A stretch of 64,000 nt of DNA from NCBI RefSeq assembly GCF_003664585.1, contig NZ_RCHI01000005.1, forward strand, positions 62,001 through 126,000, written 5' to 3'. The stretch comes from Paenirhodobacter hankyongi (GTDB lineage Bacteria > Pseudomonadota > Alphaproteobacteria > Rhodobacterales > Rhodobacteraceae). The notes beneath the pieces are model-generated. The model searched no databases and was not told where the DNA came from. It saw only the letters and a program-made list of their open reading frames with translations. Of this stretch, positions 18,282 to 28,017 are shown one piece after another (within the stretch, counting starts at the first letter, position 1; each line of letters starts with the position of its first letter). The translations under genes and the position numbers were made by a program.

Positions 18282-18309
18282 CGGCCCCGCCGCAGTGCCG
18301 GTGGGGCCG
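18282..18309 (+). terminator. Intercistronic hairpin after aglE
   Basis: CGGCCCC (18282-18288) pairs with GGGGCCG (18303-18309), with an inner partial stem, just after the aglE stop and before the aglF ribosome binding site. There is no T-run. Such hairpins usually protect the binding-protein message and attenuate read-through, giving more AglE than permease. Confidence 0.5.
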
Positions 18310-18331
18310 TGTCTTTCTGGGGGGAGGACGG

Positions 18332-19330
18332 ATGGAACAGCTCAGCTATGCCGCGGGCACGATCGTCACCGGCGTCTTCGGCTGCGTCGCCTGGTTCTGG
18401 GGATCGAACCTGATCCTCGACGGGGTCTGGCCCTCGCGCGGGCCGCATGCCGGCCGCAATATCCTGCGCGCGAACATGGTGCGGCCCTGGCTCTTCATCG
18501 GGCCGGCGATCCTGTTCCTTGCGGTCTACCTCGTCTACCCGGTCTTCGACTCGCTCTGGCGCAGCCTGCATGACGCGGGCGGGCGGGCCTGGGTCGGGCT
18601 CGACAATTATCGCTGGCTGGCGGGCGACGCGAAATTCCGCGAAGCGATCCTGAACAACCTGCTGTGGCTGCTGGTGGTGCCCGCGGCCGCCACCTTCTTC
18701 GGCCTGCTCGCGGCACAGGTCACCGACCGCATCCGCTGGGGCAATGTCGCGAAATCCTTCATCTTCATGCCGATGGCGATCTCCTTCGTCGGCGCCGGGG
18801 TGATCTGGAAGTTCGTCTATGACTATCGCGCCGAGGGGCAGGAGCAGATCGGCCTGCTGAACGCGCTCTGGACCGCGCTCGGCCATCCGCCCGAAACCTG
18901 GCTGACGATTCCGTTCTGGAACAACTTCTTCCTGATGGCGGTGCTGATCTGGATCCAGACCGGTTTCGCCATGGTGATCCTCTCGGCCGCGCTGCGCGGT
19001 ATCCCCGAGGAGACGATCGAGGCCGCGATCCTCGATGGCGCCACCCCGTGGCAGCTCTTCTTCCGCATCAAGGTGCCGCAGATCTGGGGCACGATCGCGG
19101 TCGTCTGGACCACGATCACCATCACCGTGCTGAAGATCTTCGACATCGTCTTCGTGATGACGAACGGGCAATGGGGCACGCAGGTGCTGGCGAACCTGAT
19201 GTATGACTGGATGTTCCGCGGCGCGCCCGATTACGGCCGCGGCTCGGCGATTGCGCTGGTCATCATGGCGCTCGTCACGCCGATCATGGTGTGGAACATC
19301 CGCAATGCACGCCGGGAGATGATGGGATGA
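18332..19330 (+). CDS. aglF: Alpha-glucoside ABC transporter permease AglF
   Basis: Inner-membrane permease of 332 residues (MalF type). A first hydrophobic segment at residues 8-30 precedes the six-helix core. The EAA loop EAAILDGATPWQLFFRI, which docks on the ATPase, lies near residues 229-245. The start follows GGGGAGGACGG. The stop overlaps the aglG start (ATGA), so the two permease subunits are translationally coupled. Confidence 0.92.
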   Translation: MEQLSYAAGTIVTGVFGCVAWFWGSNLILDGVWPSRGPHAGRNILRANMVRPWLFIGPAILFLAVYLVYPVFDSLWRSLHDAGGRAWVGLDNYRWLAGDAKFREAILNNLLWLLVVPAAATFFGLLAAQVTDRIRWGNVAKSFIFMPMAISFVGAGVIWKFVYDYRAEGQEQIGLLNALWTALGHPPETWLTIPFWNNFFLMAVLIWIQTGFAMVILSAALRGIPEETIEAAILDGATPWQLFFRIKVPQIWGTIAVVWTTITITVLKIFDIVFVMTNGQWGTQVLANLMYDWMFRGAPDYGRGSAIALVIMALVTPIMVWNIRNARREMMG

Positions 19331-20460
19331 GCCAGATCGCCGGAACCCGTGCGCGTCTTGTCTGGGCGGTGAACCTGGCCGCGCTTCTGCTGGTGCTGCT
19401 GTGGACGGTGCCGACCTTCGGCCTGCTGGTGTCGTCGTTCCGCGACCGCGACCAGATCGCGGCCTCGGGCTGGTGGAAGGCCGCTTTCCCCTCGACCGCC
19501 TCGGCCTTCGTGCGCGCGGGCGGCGCGGACACGGCGGTGCAGGAGGGGGACCTCTGGGTGATCTCGGGCACTGTCCTTGAAAAGGGCCAGCGGCTCGATG
19601 CCTGGGGCGTGACCTCGCGCGAGCCCGAGGCCTATCGCCCGGGCGAGACCGCCGCGCTGAAGGACGGGCAAAGCCTGACCGTCGCCGCCGACGGCAGCTA
19701 TCGGCTGAGCTCGCCCACGGCCTTCACCGGCGGGCGGGCGATGCGGATCTTCGTCACCACCACCGTGCCGCCGCGCGTCACCACGGAAAACTATGCCCGG
19801 GTGATCGGCGCCGAGGGGCTGGGCCAGGCCTTCCTGAACACGCTGACGGTGACGATTCCGGCCACCGTCATCCCGATCCTGATCGCGGCCTTCGCGGCCT
19901 ATGCGCTCGCCTGGATGGAGTTTCCGGGCCGCGCGCTGCTGATCGCGGCAGTGGTCGGGCTGCTGGTCGTGCCGCTGCAGCTCGCCCTCATCCCGCTTCT
20001 CAAGCTGCACAACGACATCGGCATCGGCAAGGGCTACATGGGGATCTGGCTGGCGCATACGGGCTTCGGCCTGCCGCTCGCCATCTACCTGTTGCGCAAC
20101 TACATGGTCGGTCTGCCGCGCGAGATCATCGAGAGCGCCCGCGTCGACGGCGCGACCGAGTTCCAGATCTTCCGCCGCATCATCCTGCCGCTCTCCTTCC
20201 CGGCGCTCGCCTCCTTCGCGATCTTCCAGTTCCTCTGGGTCTGGAACGACCTTCTCGTCGCCACCGTCTTCCTCGGCAACCGCCACGACCAGCTGGTGAT
20301 GACCGGCGTCCTGCGCGAGCTGATGGGCTCGCGCGGGGGCGACTGGGAAATTCTCGCGGCCTCCGCCTTCGTGTCGATCTCGGTGCCGCTTCTCGTCTTC
20401 TTTGCAATGCAGAAATACCTCGTGCGCGGCCTGCTGGCCGGCTCGGTGAAAGGTGGCTGA
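19327..20460 (+). CDS. aglG: Alpha-glucoside ABC transporter permease AglG
   Basis: Inner-membrane permease of 377 residues (MalG type). Between the first helix and the core it has an insert of about 100 residues predicted to be periplasmic (WWKAAFPSTASAFVRAGG to PPRVTTENYARV), which is characteristic of AglG and absent from short MalG proteins. The EAA loop reads ESARVDGATEFQIFRRI. The start overlaps the aglF stop, and aglA begins at the next base after the stop. Confidence 0.92.
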   Translation: MSQIAGTRARLVWAVNLAALLLVLLWTVPTFGLLVSSFRDRDQIAASGWWKAAFPSTASAFVRAGGADTAVQEGDLWVISGTVLEKGQRLDAWGVTSREPEAYRPGETAALKDGQSLTVAADGSYRLSSPTAFTGGRAMRIFVTTTVPPRVTTENYARVIGAEGLGQAFLNTLTVTIPATVIPILIAAFAAYALAWMEFPGRALLIAAVVGLLVVPLQLALIPLLKLHNDIGIGKGYMGIWLAHTGFGLPLAIYLLRNYMVGLPREIIESARVDGATEFQIFRRIILPLSFPALASFAIFQFLWVWNDLLVATVFLGNRHDQLVMTGVLRELMGSRGGDWEILAASAFVSISVPLLVFFAMQKYLVRGLLAGSVKGG

Positions 20461-22098
20461 ATGACCATGATGAAAAAGGATGCCGACTGGTGGCGCGGCG
20501 CAGTGATCTATCAGATCTATCCGCGCAGTTTCCAGGACACGAACGGCGACGGGGTGGGCGATCTGCTGGGCATCGTGCGCCGGCTGCCGCATGTGGCCTC
20601 GCTTGGCGCCGATGCGATCTGGATCTCGCCCTTCTTCACCTCGCCGATGCGCGACTTCGGCTATGACGTCAGCAATTACTGCGACGTCGATCCGATGTTC
20701 GGCAGCCTTGCCGATTTCGATCAGGTCATCGCCACCGCCCATGCGCTCGGGCTGAAGGTGATGATCGACCTCGTGCTCAGCCACACCTCGGACGCGCACC
20801 CGTGGTTCCAGGAGAGCCGGGCGAGCCGCGACAACCCGCGCGCCGACTGGTATGTCTGGGCCGATCCGAAGCCCGACGGCACGGCGCCGAACAACTGGCT
20901 GTCGATCTTCGGCGGTCCGGCCTGGCAATGGGACGCCCGGCGCGAGCAGTATTACCTGCACAACTTCCTCGTCAGCCAGCCGGACCTGAACTTCCATTGC
21001 CCGGCGGTGCAGGAGGCGCTGCTGGATGTGGCGCGGTTCTGGCTCGAGCGTGGCGTCGACGGCTTCCGCCTCGACACGATCAACTTCTACATGCATGACG
21101 AGCAGCTGCGCGACAACCCGCCGCTGCCGGTCGAGGAGCGCAACGACAACACCGCGCCGAAGGTGAACCCCTACAATCACCAGCGCCACATCCACGACAA
21201 GAACCACCCGAAGAACATTGAATTCCTGAAGAAACTTCGGGCAGTGATGGAGCCTTTCCAGGCTGCGGCCGTGGGCGAGATCGGCGACAGCCAGCGCGGG
21301 CTCGAGATCCTTGGCGAATATACCGCCGATGGCGTCGGGGTGCAGATGTCCTATGCCTTCGAGCTGCTGTCGGGCCACGAACCGCTCAGCGCCGACTACA
21401 TCGCCGCGGTCTTCCGCAAGGTCGATGCGGTTGCGCCGCGGGGCTGGGCCTGCTGGGCCTATTCGAACCATGACGTCGTGCGCCACATCAGCCGCTGGGG
21501 TCTTTCCGCTGCTGCTGCAAAGGTTTACACGACGCTTCTGATGTGTCTGCGGGGCTCGGTCTGCCTCTATCAGGGCGAGGAGCTGGGCCTGCCGGAGGCC
21601 GAGATCGCCTTCGAGGACCTGCAGGACCCCTATGGCAAGGAGTTCTGGCCCGAGTTCAAGGGCCGCGACGGCTGCCGCACGCCGATGGTCTGGGAGAAGG
21701 ACGCGGTCTATGCCGGCTTCTCCAGCGTCAAGCCCTGGTTGCCGATCTCCTCGGCGCAATCCGCGCTGGCCGTCGATGCCGCCGAGGCAGACCCTGCGGC
21801 GCTGTTGCACCATTACCGCCGCGCGATCGCATTTCGAAAGAATCACAAGGCGTTGCGTGCCGGTCTTATGACGGAGATCGAGGCCAGGGACGGCGTGTTG
21901 CGGTTCCGGCGGCTGGCCGAGGATGAGACCATCCTGTGCGTCTTCAACCTGACTGATGCGCCCGTCGACACCGATCTGCCGCCCGGGGACTGGGTGACGC
22001 TCGCGGGCGAGCTCGGCTCGATCCGGCCCACCGGCGACAACCGTCTTCAGCTCGGCTCCTGGCAGTCGAGCATCCTGCGTCTGAACAGCGGAGCGTGA
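20461..22098 (+). CDS. aglA: Alpha-glucosidase, family GH13
   Basis: Cytoplasmic GH13 enzyme of 545 residues. It starts WWRGAVIYQIYPRSF and has the conserved regions IDLVLSHTS, GFRLDTIN (nucleophile Asp205), VGEIGD (acid/base Glu273) and YSNHD (Asp338). It hydrolyses imported alpha-glucosides (sucrose, maltose, isomaltose types) to glucose for the neighbouring glucokinase. It lies between transporter genes exactly as in the rhizobial aglEFGAK operon; the stop is one base from aglK. Confidence 0.94.
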   Translation: MTMMKKDADWWRGAVIYQIYPRSFQDTNGDGVGDLLGIVRRLPHVASLGADAIWISPFFTSPMRDFGYDVSNYCDVDPMFGSLADFDQVIATAHALGLKVMIDLVLSHTSDAHPWFQESRASRDNPRADWYVWADPKPDGTAPNNWLSIFGGPAWQWDARREQYYLHNFLVSQPDLNFHCPAVQEALLDVARFWLERGVDGFRLDTINFYMHDEQLRDNPPLPVEERNDNTAPKVNPYNHQRHIHDKNHPKNIEFLKKLRAVMEPFQAAAVGEIGDSQRGLEILGEYTADGVGVQMSYAFELLSGHEPLSADYIAAVFRKVDAVAPRGWACWAYSNHDVVRHISRWGLSAAAAKVYTTLLMCLRGSVCLYQGEELGLPEAEIAFEDLQDPYGKEFWPEFKGRDGCRTPMVWEKDAVYAGFSSVKPWLPISSAQSALAVDAAEADPAALLHHYRRAIAFRKNHKALRAGLMTEIEARDGVLRFRRLAEDETILCVFNLTDAPVDTDLPPGDWVTLAGELGSIRPTGDNRLQLGSWQSSILRLNSGA

Positions 22099-22099
22099 C

Positions 22100-23185
<1,086 letters not shown>

Positions 23186-24511
23186 TCAGCCGGCGATCGG
23201 CAGCAGCGGCTTGATCTTCAGCGTGGTGATGCGGTTGTCCTTGCGCGTCACCACCTCGAAGCGGAAGCCGTGGAAGGAGAACACCTGGCCTTCCTCGGGG
23301 ATCGTCTGCGCCTCGTGGATCACCAGGCCCGCGACGGTGTTCGCCTCGTCATCGGGCAACGCCCAGTCGGTCTCGCGGTTCAGGTCTCGGATCGTCATCG
23401 CGCCGTCGACCAGGTAATCGCCGGTCTCGGTGGGCTTCAGCTGCCGCTCGGCCTTGGGGTCGAGCTCGTCGGTGATGTCGCCCACGATCTCCTCGAGGAT
23501 ATCCTCGAGCGTGAGCAGCCCCTTCAGGTCGCCATATTCGTCGACGACGAGGGCGAAATGCGTGCGCCGCTTGAGGAATTCGCGCATCTGCTCGTCGAGC
23601 GGCGTGGTCTCGGGGATGAAATAGGGCTTCATCGCGACCTTCATCACGTCGAGATCCGAGACGGAATCCAGCTTGCCGTCGCCGGTGCGCAGGAATTTCT
23701 CGACCGCGCGCAGCAGTTCCTTGGCGTGGATCACGCCGACCACGTTCTCGCGCTCGCCCTTGTAGAGCGGCAGCCGGGTGTGCGGCGAGGTCAGCACCGC
23801 GGTCAGCAGCGTCTCGGGGTCGCTGTCGGCATCGAGCATCTCGATCTGGCTGCGGTGCAGCATGATCTCGTCGACGGTGCGGCTGCCCAGATCGAGGGCC
23901 CCCAGCAGGCGGTCGCGGTCCTCCTTGTCGACCGTGCCCTCCGAGGTGCCGATGGCGAGGGCACCGGCGATTTCGTCATGGACCGAGAACATCGACTGGT
24001 TGGCGTCGGTGCGCAGACCGAAGGCCCACAGGATGCCGCGCACCACCAGTCGCACAATCGAGACGATCGGGGTCAGCAGATGGATGACCAGCCGCACCAG
24101 GGGGGCAACGCGGCTTGCAACGGTTTCCGGGGCCGTAATCGCATAGGTCTTCGGCAACACCTCGGCAAAGATCAGCACGAGCACGGTCATCACCAGCGTC
24201 GCCAGCGCGACGCCGCCCTGGCCGAAGATCCGCGTCAGCAGCGCGGTGGCGAGCGAGGCCGAGAGGATGTTGACGACGTTGTTGCCCAGAAGCAGCGCGC
24301 CGATCAGCCGTTCGTTGTCCTCGGTGAGGGTCAGGGCGGTCTCGGCGCCGCCATCTCCCTTGTCGGCGCGTGCGCGCAGCTTGGCGCGGCTTGCGGCGGT
24401 GAGGGCCGTTTCAGAGCCGGAGAAGAAGGCCGAGAGCAGCAGAAGCAGGACGATCGTGCCCGCGGTCAGCCAGAAGGCGGTGTCGAGAAGGGGCGAAATG
24501 TGGTTTTCCAT
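23186..24511 (-). CDS. CNNM/CorC-type membrane protein with CBS domains
   Basis: Protein of 441 residues. The N-terminal DUF21 (CNNM) domain has about four membrane segments (TAGTIVLLLLLSAFFSGSET at the start), followed by a CBS pair (about 215-335; DEIMLHRSQIEMLD, EYGDLKGLLTLEDILEE) and a C-terminal CorC_HlyC domain (DYLVDGAMTIRDLN). The family is linked to magnesium/cobalt homeostasis; old names such as hemolysin are misleading. It is the last gene of a minus-strand group with xerD. Confidence 0.9.
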   Translation of the reverse strand: MENHISPLLDTAFWLTAGTIVLLLLLSAFFSGSETALTAASRAKLRARADKGDGGAETALTLTEDNERLIGALLLGNNVVNILSASLATALLTRIFGQGGVALATLVMTVLVLIFAEVLPKTYAITAPETVASRVAPLVRLVIHLLTPIVSIVRLVVRGILWAFGLRTDANQSMFSVHDEIAGALAIGTSEGTVDKEDRDRLLGALDLGSRTVDEIMLHRSQIEMLDADSDPETLLTAVLTSPHTRLPLYKGERENVVGVIHAKELLRAVEKFLRTGDGKLDSVSDLDVMKVAMKPYFIPETTPLDEQMREFLKRRTHFALVVDEYGDLKGLLTLEDILEEIVGDITDELDPKAERQLKPTETGDYLVDGAMTIRDLNRETDWALPDDEANTVAGLVIHEAQTIPEEGQVFSFHGFRFEVVTRKDNRITTLKIKPLLPIAG

Positions 24512-24544
24512 GATCGCGCACTATGGGGAGCCGCGGCGTCCCGT

Positions 24545-25486
24545 TCAAGAGCCGCCGGCAAGCGGATGGTGGCCGAGGACCAGTTCCTTCAGCCGCTCGT
24601 CGAGGACGTGGGTGTAGATCTCGGTGGTCGAGAGGTCGGCATGGCCGAGCAGCATCTGGATCGCGCGCAGATCGGCGCCGCCCTGTAGCAGATGCGTGGC
24701 GAAGGCGTGGCGCAGCACATGCGGCGTGACCTTGGCCGGGCTGACCCCGGCCGCGACCGCGATATCCTTCAGCAGCCCGTGAAAGCCCTGCCGGGTCAGG
24801 TGGCCTTCCTTGGCGCTTGACGGGAAGAGGAAGCGCGAGGGCGGCACGCGCCGGCTCAGCCGCGCCTCTTCCTCGGCCGCGTCGCGAGTCTTCAGCCACG
24901 CGCTCAGCGCCTCGCGCGCAGGCGGGCTGAGCGGCACCATCCGCTCCTTGCCGCCCTTGCCGCGGATCAGCAGCATCGCCGGATTGCCGCGCGCCGCCGC
25001 GACCGGCAGCGAGACCAGCTCGCTCACCCGCATGCCGGTGGCGTAAAGCAGCTCCATCAGGCAGCGGTTGCGGATCTGCTCGGACAGCGACTGGCCCTGA
25101 TCGCGCGCCGCCTCGAGCAGCGCCTCGACCTCGTCGAGCGTCAGCGTCTTCGGCAGCCGCTGCGCCTTGCCCGGGCCGGTGATGCGCAGCGTCGGATTGT
25201 CGGCGCGCCAGCCTTCCTCATAGGCGAAGCGAAACAGCTGCCGGATCGCCGAGAGCCGCCGCGCGCGCGTCGATTTCGCCAGCCCCTCGGCCTCGCAGCG
25301 CACGAGGTAATCCTCGACCGCCTCGCGGCCGAGCGTGGCGAAGGCCAGATCCTGCGCCTCGACGAAGCCGAGGAAATCGGTCAGGTCGCGGCCATAGCTC
25401 AGGATCGTGTTGCGCGCGGCGCCCGCCTCGGCCGCCTGCGCCTCGAGAAAGGTGGCGATCCAGCGCACGTTCGGGGGCGCGCTCAT
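24545..25486 (-). CDS. xerD: Site-specific tyrosine recombinase XerD
   Basis: Protein of 313 residues with an N-terminal SAM-like core-binding domain and a C-terminal catalytic domain. The full catalytic set is present: Arg153 (ATGMRVSEL), Lys177 (RGKGGKER), His256 and Arg259 (HVLRH), His282 (LGHADL) and Tyr291 (TEIYTHV). With XerC it resolves chromosome dimers at dif. I name it XerD rather than XerC from its position next to aroK-aroB and the CorC-like gene, as in other Rhodobacteraceae. It overlaps the upstream gene by four bases (ATGA). Confidence 0.9.
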   Translation of the reverse strand: MSAPPNVRWIATFLEAQAAEAGAARNTILSYGRDLTDFLGFVEAQDLAFATLGREAVEDYLVRCEAEGLAKSTRARRLSAIRQLFRFAYEEGWRADNPTLRITGPGKAQRLPKTLTLDEVEALLEAARDQGQSLSEQIRNRCLMELLYATGMRVSELVSLPVAAARGNPAMLLIRGKGGKERMVPLSPPAREALSAWLKTRDAAEEEARLSRRVPPSRFLFPSSAKEGHLTRQGFHGLLKDIAVAAGVSPAKVTPHVLRHAFATHLLQGGADLRAIQMLLGHADLSTTEIYTHVLDERLKELVLGHHPLAGGS

Positions 25487-27057
25487 CCGTTGCGCTCCAG
25501 GATCACCATTTCAAGGGCGGCGCGCCGCGCGACCTCCTCGAGCCCGCTCAGCCGCATCAGGTCGAGCCCGCTCTCGACGCGACGGTAATCGCCCTTTGCG
25601 CCCTCGGTGATGTCATCGACCGCGGCAAGCAGCGCCTCGCCCTGACGGTTCGGCATCATCTCGGCGTAAGGCGCCGGCACGGCGGTGGTGGGGGCATCGA
25701 AGACGCGCTTCAACATCAGGCCCAGCTGGTCCTGCGCAGCAATCCCGGCGGTCGAGCCCTGGGCAAGGCCGCACAGAAGCCGCTCGTCGGCATCGGCGGG
25801 CTCATGGGTGCGCGCGACCGTCTCATAGGCCGGGCTGAGCAGTCCAAGGCGGAAGGCGATGCCGCCCGCTTCGCCCGGCAGGCCCATCGCCGCAAGCTGC
25901 TCGCCATAGATCGTGGCGAGCGCCGGTTCCAGCTCCTGCGCCTGCATCGCGTCCCAGACCCCGGGCAGAAGCTGCGCCACGCGGCCGGGGTCATTTGCAC
26001 TCAGCGCCGCGTCGAAGGCCGAGATCAGTGTGACCCGGTCCCACACCCCGCCCGAGGCCGCAGCCCGGTCCTGGGTGTAAAGGCCCAGCAGCTGGTTCGG
26101 ATCGAGCACCCCCATCCGGGTCAGCCGCTCGGCCGCCTCGAGCTGGCTCTTCCAGCCGGTATTCGCGCGCAGGTCGGCCTGGGCGAAGGCGACGGGCAGG
26201 GTGGTCGTCGGCATCGGCTGGCCGATCGCCTCCATCATCCGGAAGACGAGCGGCGAGGGACGGCTGGGCGGCGGCAGGTCCTCGGCACCGTCCGCGAGCT
26301 CGGGTTCCAGGAAGCGTTCAAGCAGGTCGGCCGTCTCCGGGTCGATCTGGCCAAGCGCGCGGCCGGTGCCAAAGCTCAGCGCCGCCGTCTGCCAGTCGCC
26401 CGAGCGGGCCAGGCAGAAGATTCGCGCCGGGAAGGACGGCGCAAGACGCGGCGTCTTCTCCATGATCTCGCAGGCCTTGTTCTCCTCGCCCAGAAGGAGC
26501 GCCACATCGAAGCGGCGGCGGAACACCTCCGGGTCGCTCGTGTCGGCCTGTTCCAGAAGCGCCATCGCCTGTTCCAGCGCCCCCATGTCGAGCAGCCGGT
26601 CGATGCGGGCGAGGAAGAGCACGTTGTGTCCCTCGGGCGCCGGCACCCGCGGCGGATCGAGCTCGGCCAGCAGCAGCTCCATCACGAAGGCCTGGATCGA
26701 GGGCAGGGTGTCGAGACGCTCCTTGCGCAGCGCCGCGGCCAGCTGCGCCTCGGGCGTGTCGCCCCACAGATCGCGCGGCAGCCCGGTGCGCGCCACCGGC
26801 ACGAGGCCGAGCGCGTTCGCCGGCGGCCGGTCGAGCGACATCACCGAGACGGATTCGTTCGTCACGCCGCTGCTCACCGGCGGCTCGCCCGGGCGCGCGC
26901 CGGGCACGGCCCGGCTGCCGGGCGCCATGGCGGCCGGCGTCACCACCGAGCGCGACAGCCAGTCGATCGCCGAAAGCGGTTCGCCTTCGGCGTGCGCCAT
27001 GCCCGGAAGGGCAAGCGTGCTCAGCAGCAGTGCGGCGCGAATGCGCTCAATTGCCAC
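25483..27057 (-). CDS. Exported alpha-helical repeat protein, unknown function
   Basis: Protein of 524 residues. It starts at GTG 27057 with a signal peptide (RAALLLSTLALPGMAHAEG). The mature part is a long array of helix pairs resembling TPR/solenoid repeats (IDRLLDMGALEQAMALLEQA; VFRRRFDVALLLGEENKACEI), so it is probably a periplasmic scaffold. I do not recognise a named family. The GTG overlaps the end of the small membrane protein gene by 11 bases, and the stop overlaps xerD, indicating a tightly coupled operon of small membrane protein, exported protein and recombinase. Confidence 0.75.
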   Translation of the reverse strand: MAIERIRAALLLSTLALPGMAHAEGEPLSAIDWLSRSVVTPAAMAPGSRAVPGARPGEPPVSSGVTNESVSVMSLDRPPANALGLVPVARTGLPRDLWGDTPEAQLAAALRKERLDTLPSIQAFVMELLLAELDPPRVPAPEGHNVLFLARIDRLLDMGALEQAMALLEQADTSDPEVFRRRFDVALLLGEENKACEIMEKTPRLAPSFPARIFCLARSGDWQTAALSFGTGRALGQIDPETADLLERFLEPELADGAEDLPPPSRPSPLVFRMMEAIGQPMPTTTLPVAFAQADLRANTGWKSQLEAAERLTRMGVLDPNQLLGLYTQDRAAASGGVWDRVTLISAFDAALSANDPGRVAQLLPGVWDAMQAQELEPALATIYGEQLAAMGLPGEAGGIAFRLGLLSPAYETVARTHEPADADERLLCGLAQGSTAGIAAQDQLGLMLKRVFDAPTTAVPAPYAEMMPNRQGEALLAAVDDITEGAKGDYRRVESGLDLMRLSGLEEVARRAALEMVILERNG

Positions 27058-27193
27058 TCGGGTTCCCCGGCAATGTGACCTCGAGCCGCTGCTCGCCGGT
27101 CTGAGGATGCAAGTCGCCGAAATAGGCATAACCAATCACCGCAAGCACGGCAAAAACCAGGAGAATAGCGATGGCCTGAAAGATGCGCCCCAT
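27047..27193 (-). CDS. Small single-span membrane protein
   Basis: Protein of 48 residues, beginning MGRIFQAIAILLVFAVLAV. It consists of one transmembrane helix (about residues 5-25) and a polar tail (LHPQTGEQRLEVTLPG). The coding overlap with the next gene and its lead position, divergent from aroK, support it as real. It is unrecognised; it may anchor or chaperone the following exported protein. Confidence 0.65.
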   Translation of the reverse strand: MGRIFQAIAILLVFAVLAVIGYAYFGDLHPQTGEQRLEVTLPGNPSGN

Positions 27194-27429
27194 AAGTCCG
27201 TCTTTCGTTTCTTCTTGCTCGATGTTTCGTTGTCCGTGTTCCGCCCGCCGGCATCGGCGGAGGCCGCGTTGCGCGGCCGATGCCGCCCCGATACGCCCTG
27301 CGGCGGAAACTCGCAAAGATTATATATGGCATTTCGCGGAAGATCACGCCATTCAGGGGACCGGAATTCACGTTTGCGCAAGCGCCGCGCATCGGCGGTA
27401 CCCCGCCCGGGCGCGTCAGGGAGGACCGC

Positions 27430-28017
27430 TTGACCGAAGAGAGCCCGCAGCCGGCGCCGGAACCGCGCCCGAAACTGGCCCGGACGATCGTTCTCGTCGG
27501 CATGATGGGGGCCGGCAAGACCGCCGTCGGCACGGCGCTCGCGCGCACCCTGGGCGTGCCCTTTCTCGACAGCGACGAGGAAATCGTGAAGGCCGCGCAG
27601 ATGTCGGTGGCCGAGATCTTCGCCCGCGACGGCGAGCCCTTCTTCCGCGCCCGCGAAAGCGAGGTGATCGCGCGACTGCTCTCGGGCCCGCCCGCCGTCG
27701 TCTCGACCGGCGGCGGCGCCTTCATGAGCGCGGCGAACCGCGAGATGATCGCCCGGCTCGGCGTCTCGGTCTGGCTGCAGGCGGGGCTCGAGCTCCTGTG
27801 GCAGCGGGTGCGGCACAAGAACACCCGGCCGCTGCTGCGCACGGCCGATCCGAAGCGCACGCTGAGCGAGCTGTTCGAGAAGCGCGAGCCGGTCTATGCG
27901 CTGGCGCAGGTGGCGGTCGAGGCCGAGCCGGGCCTCTCGATCGAGGACATGGCACAGAAGGTCGTCGAGGCGCTGCGCGCGCGCGGCGGAGTTTTCGAGG
28001 AGGAACGGGATGCGTGA
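27430..28017 (+). CDS. aroK: Shikimate kinase
   Basis: Protein of 195 residues. It phosphorylates shikimate at the 3-hydroxyl in aromatic amino acid synthesis. It has Walker A GMMGAGKT (24-31), shikimate-binding DSDEEI and FFRARE, the STGGGAF loop, and the lid arginine region RPLL. The best start is TTG at 27430, five bases after GGGAGGA; an ATG at 27280 would add 50 unlikely residues and lacks such a site. It overlaps aroB by eight bases, a standard alphaproteobacterial pair. Confidence 0.92.
   Translation: MTEESPQPAPEPRPKLARTIVLVGMMGAGKTAVGTALARTLGVPFLDSDEEIVKAAQMSVAEIFARDGEPFFRARESEVIARLLSGPPAVVSTGGGAFMSAANREMIARLGVSVWLQAGLELLWQRVRHKNTRPLLRTADPKRTLSELFEKREPVYALAQVAVEAEPGLSIEDMAQKVVEALRARGGVFEEERDA

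Noticed and set aside
23186-24511. Hemolysin
   Set aside because: The name comes from an old annotation of CorC/HlyC-type proteins; the domains are DUF21, CBS and CorC_HlyC, suggesting ion homeostasis.
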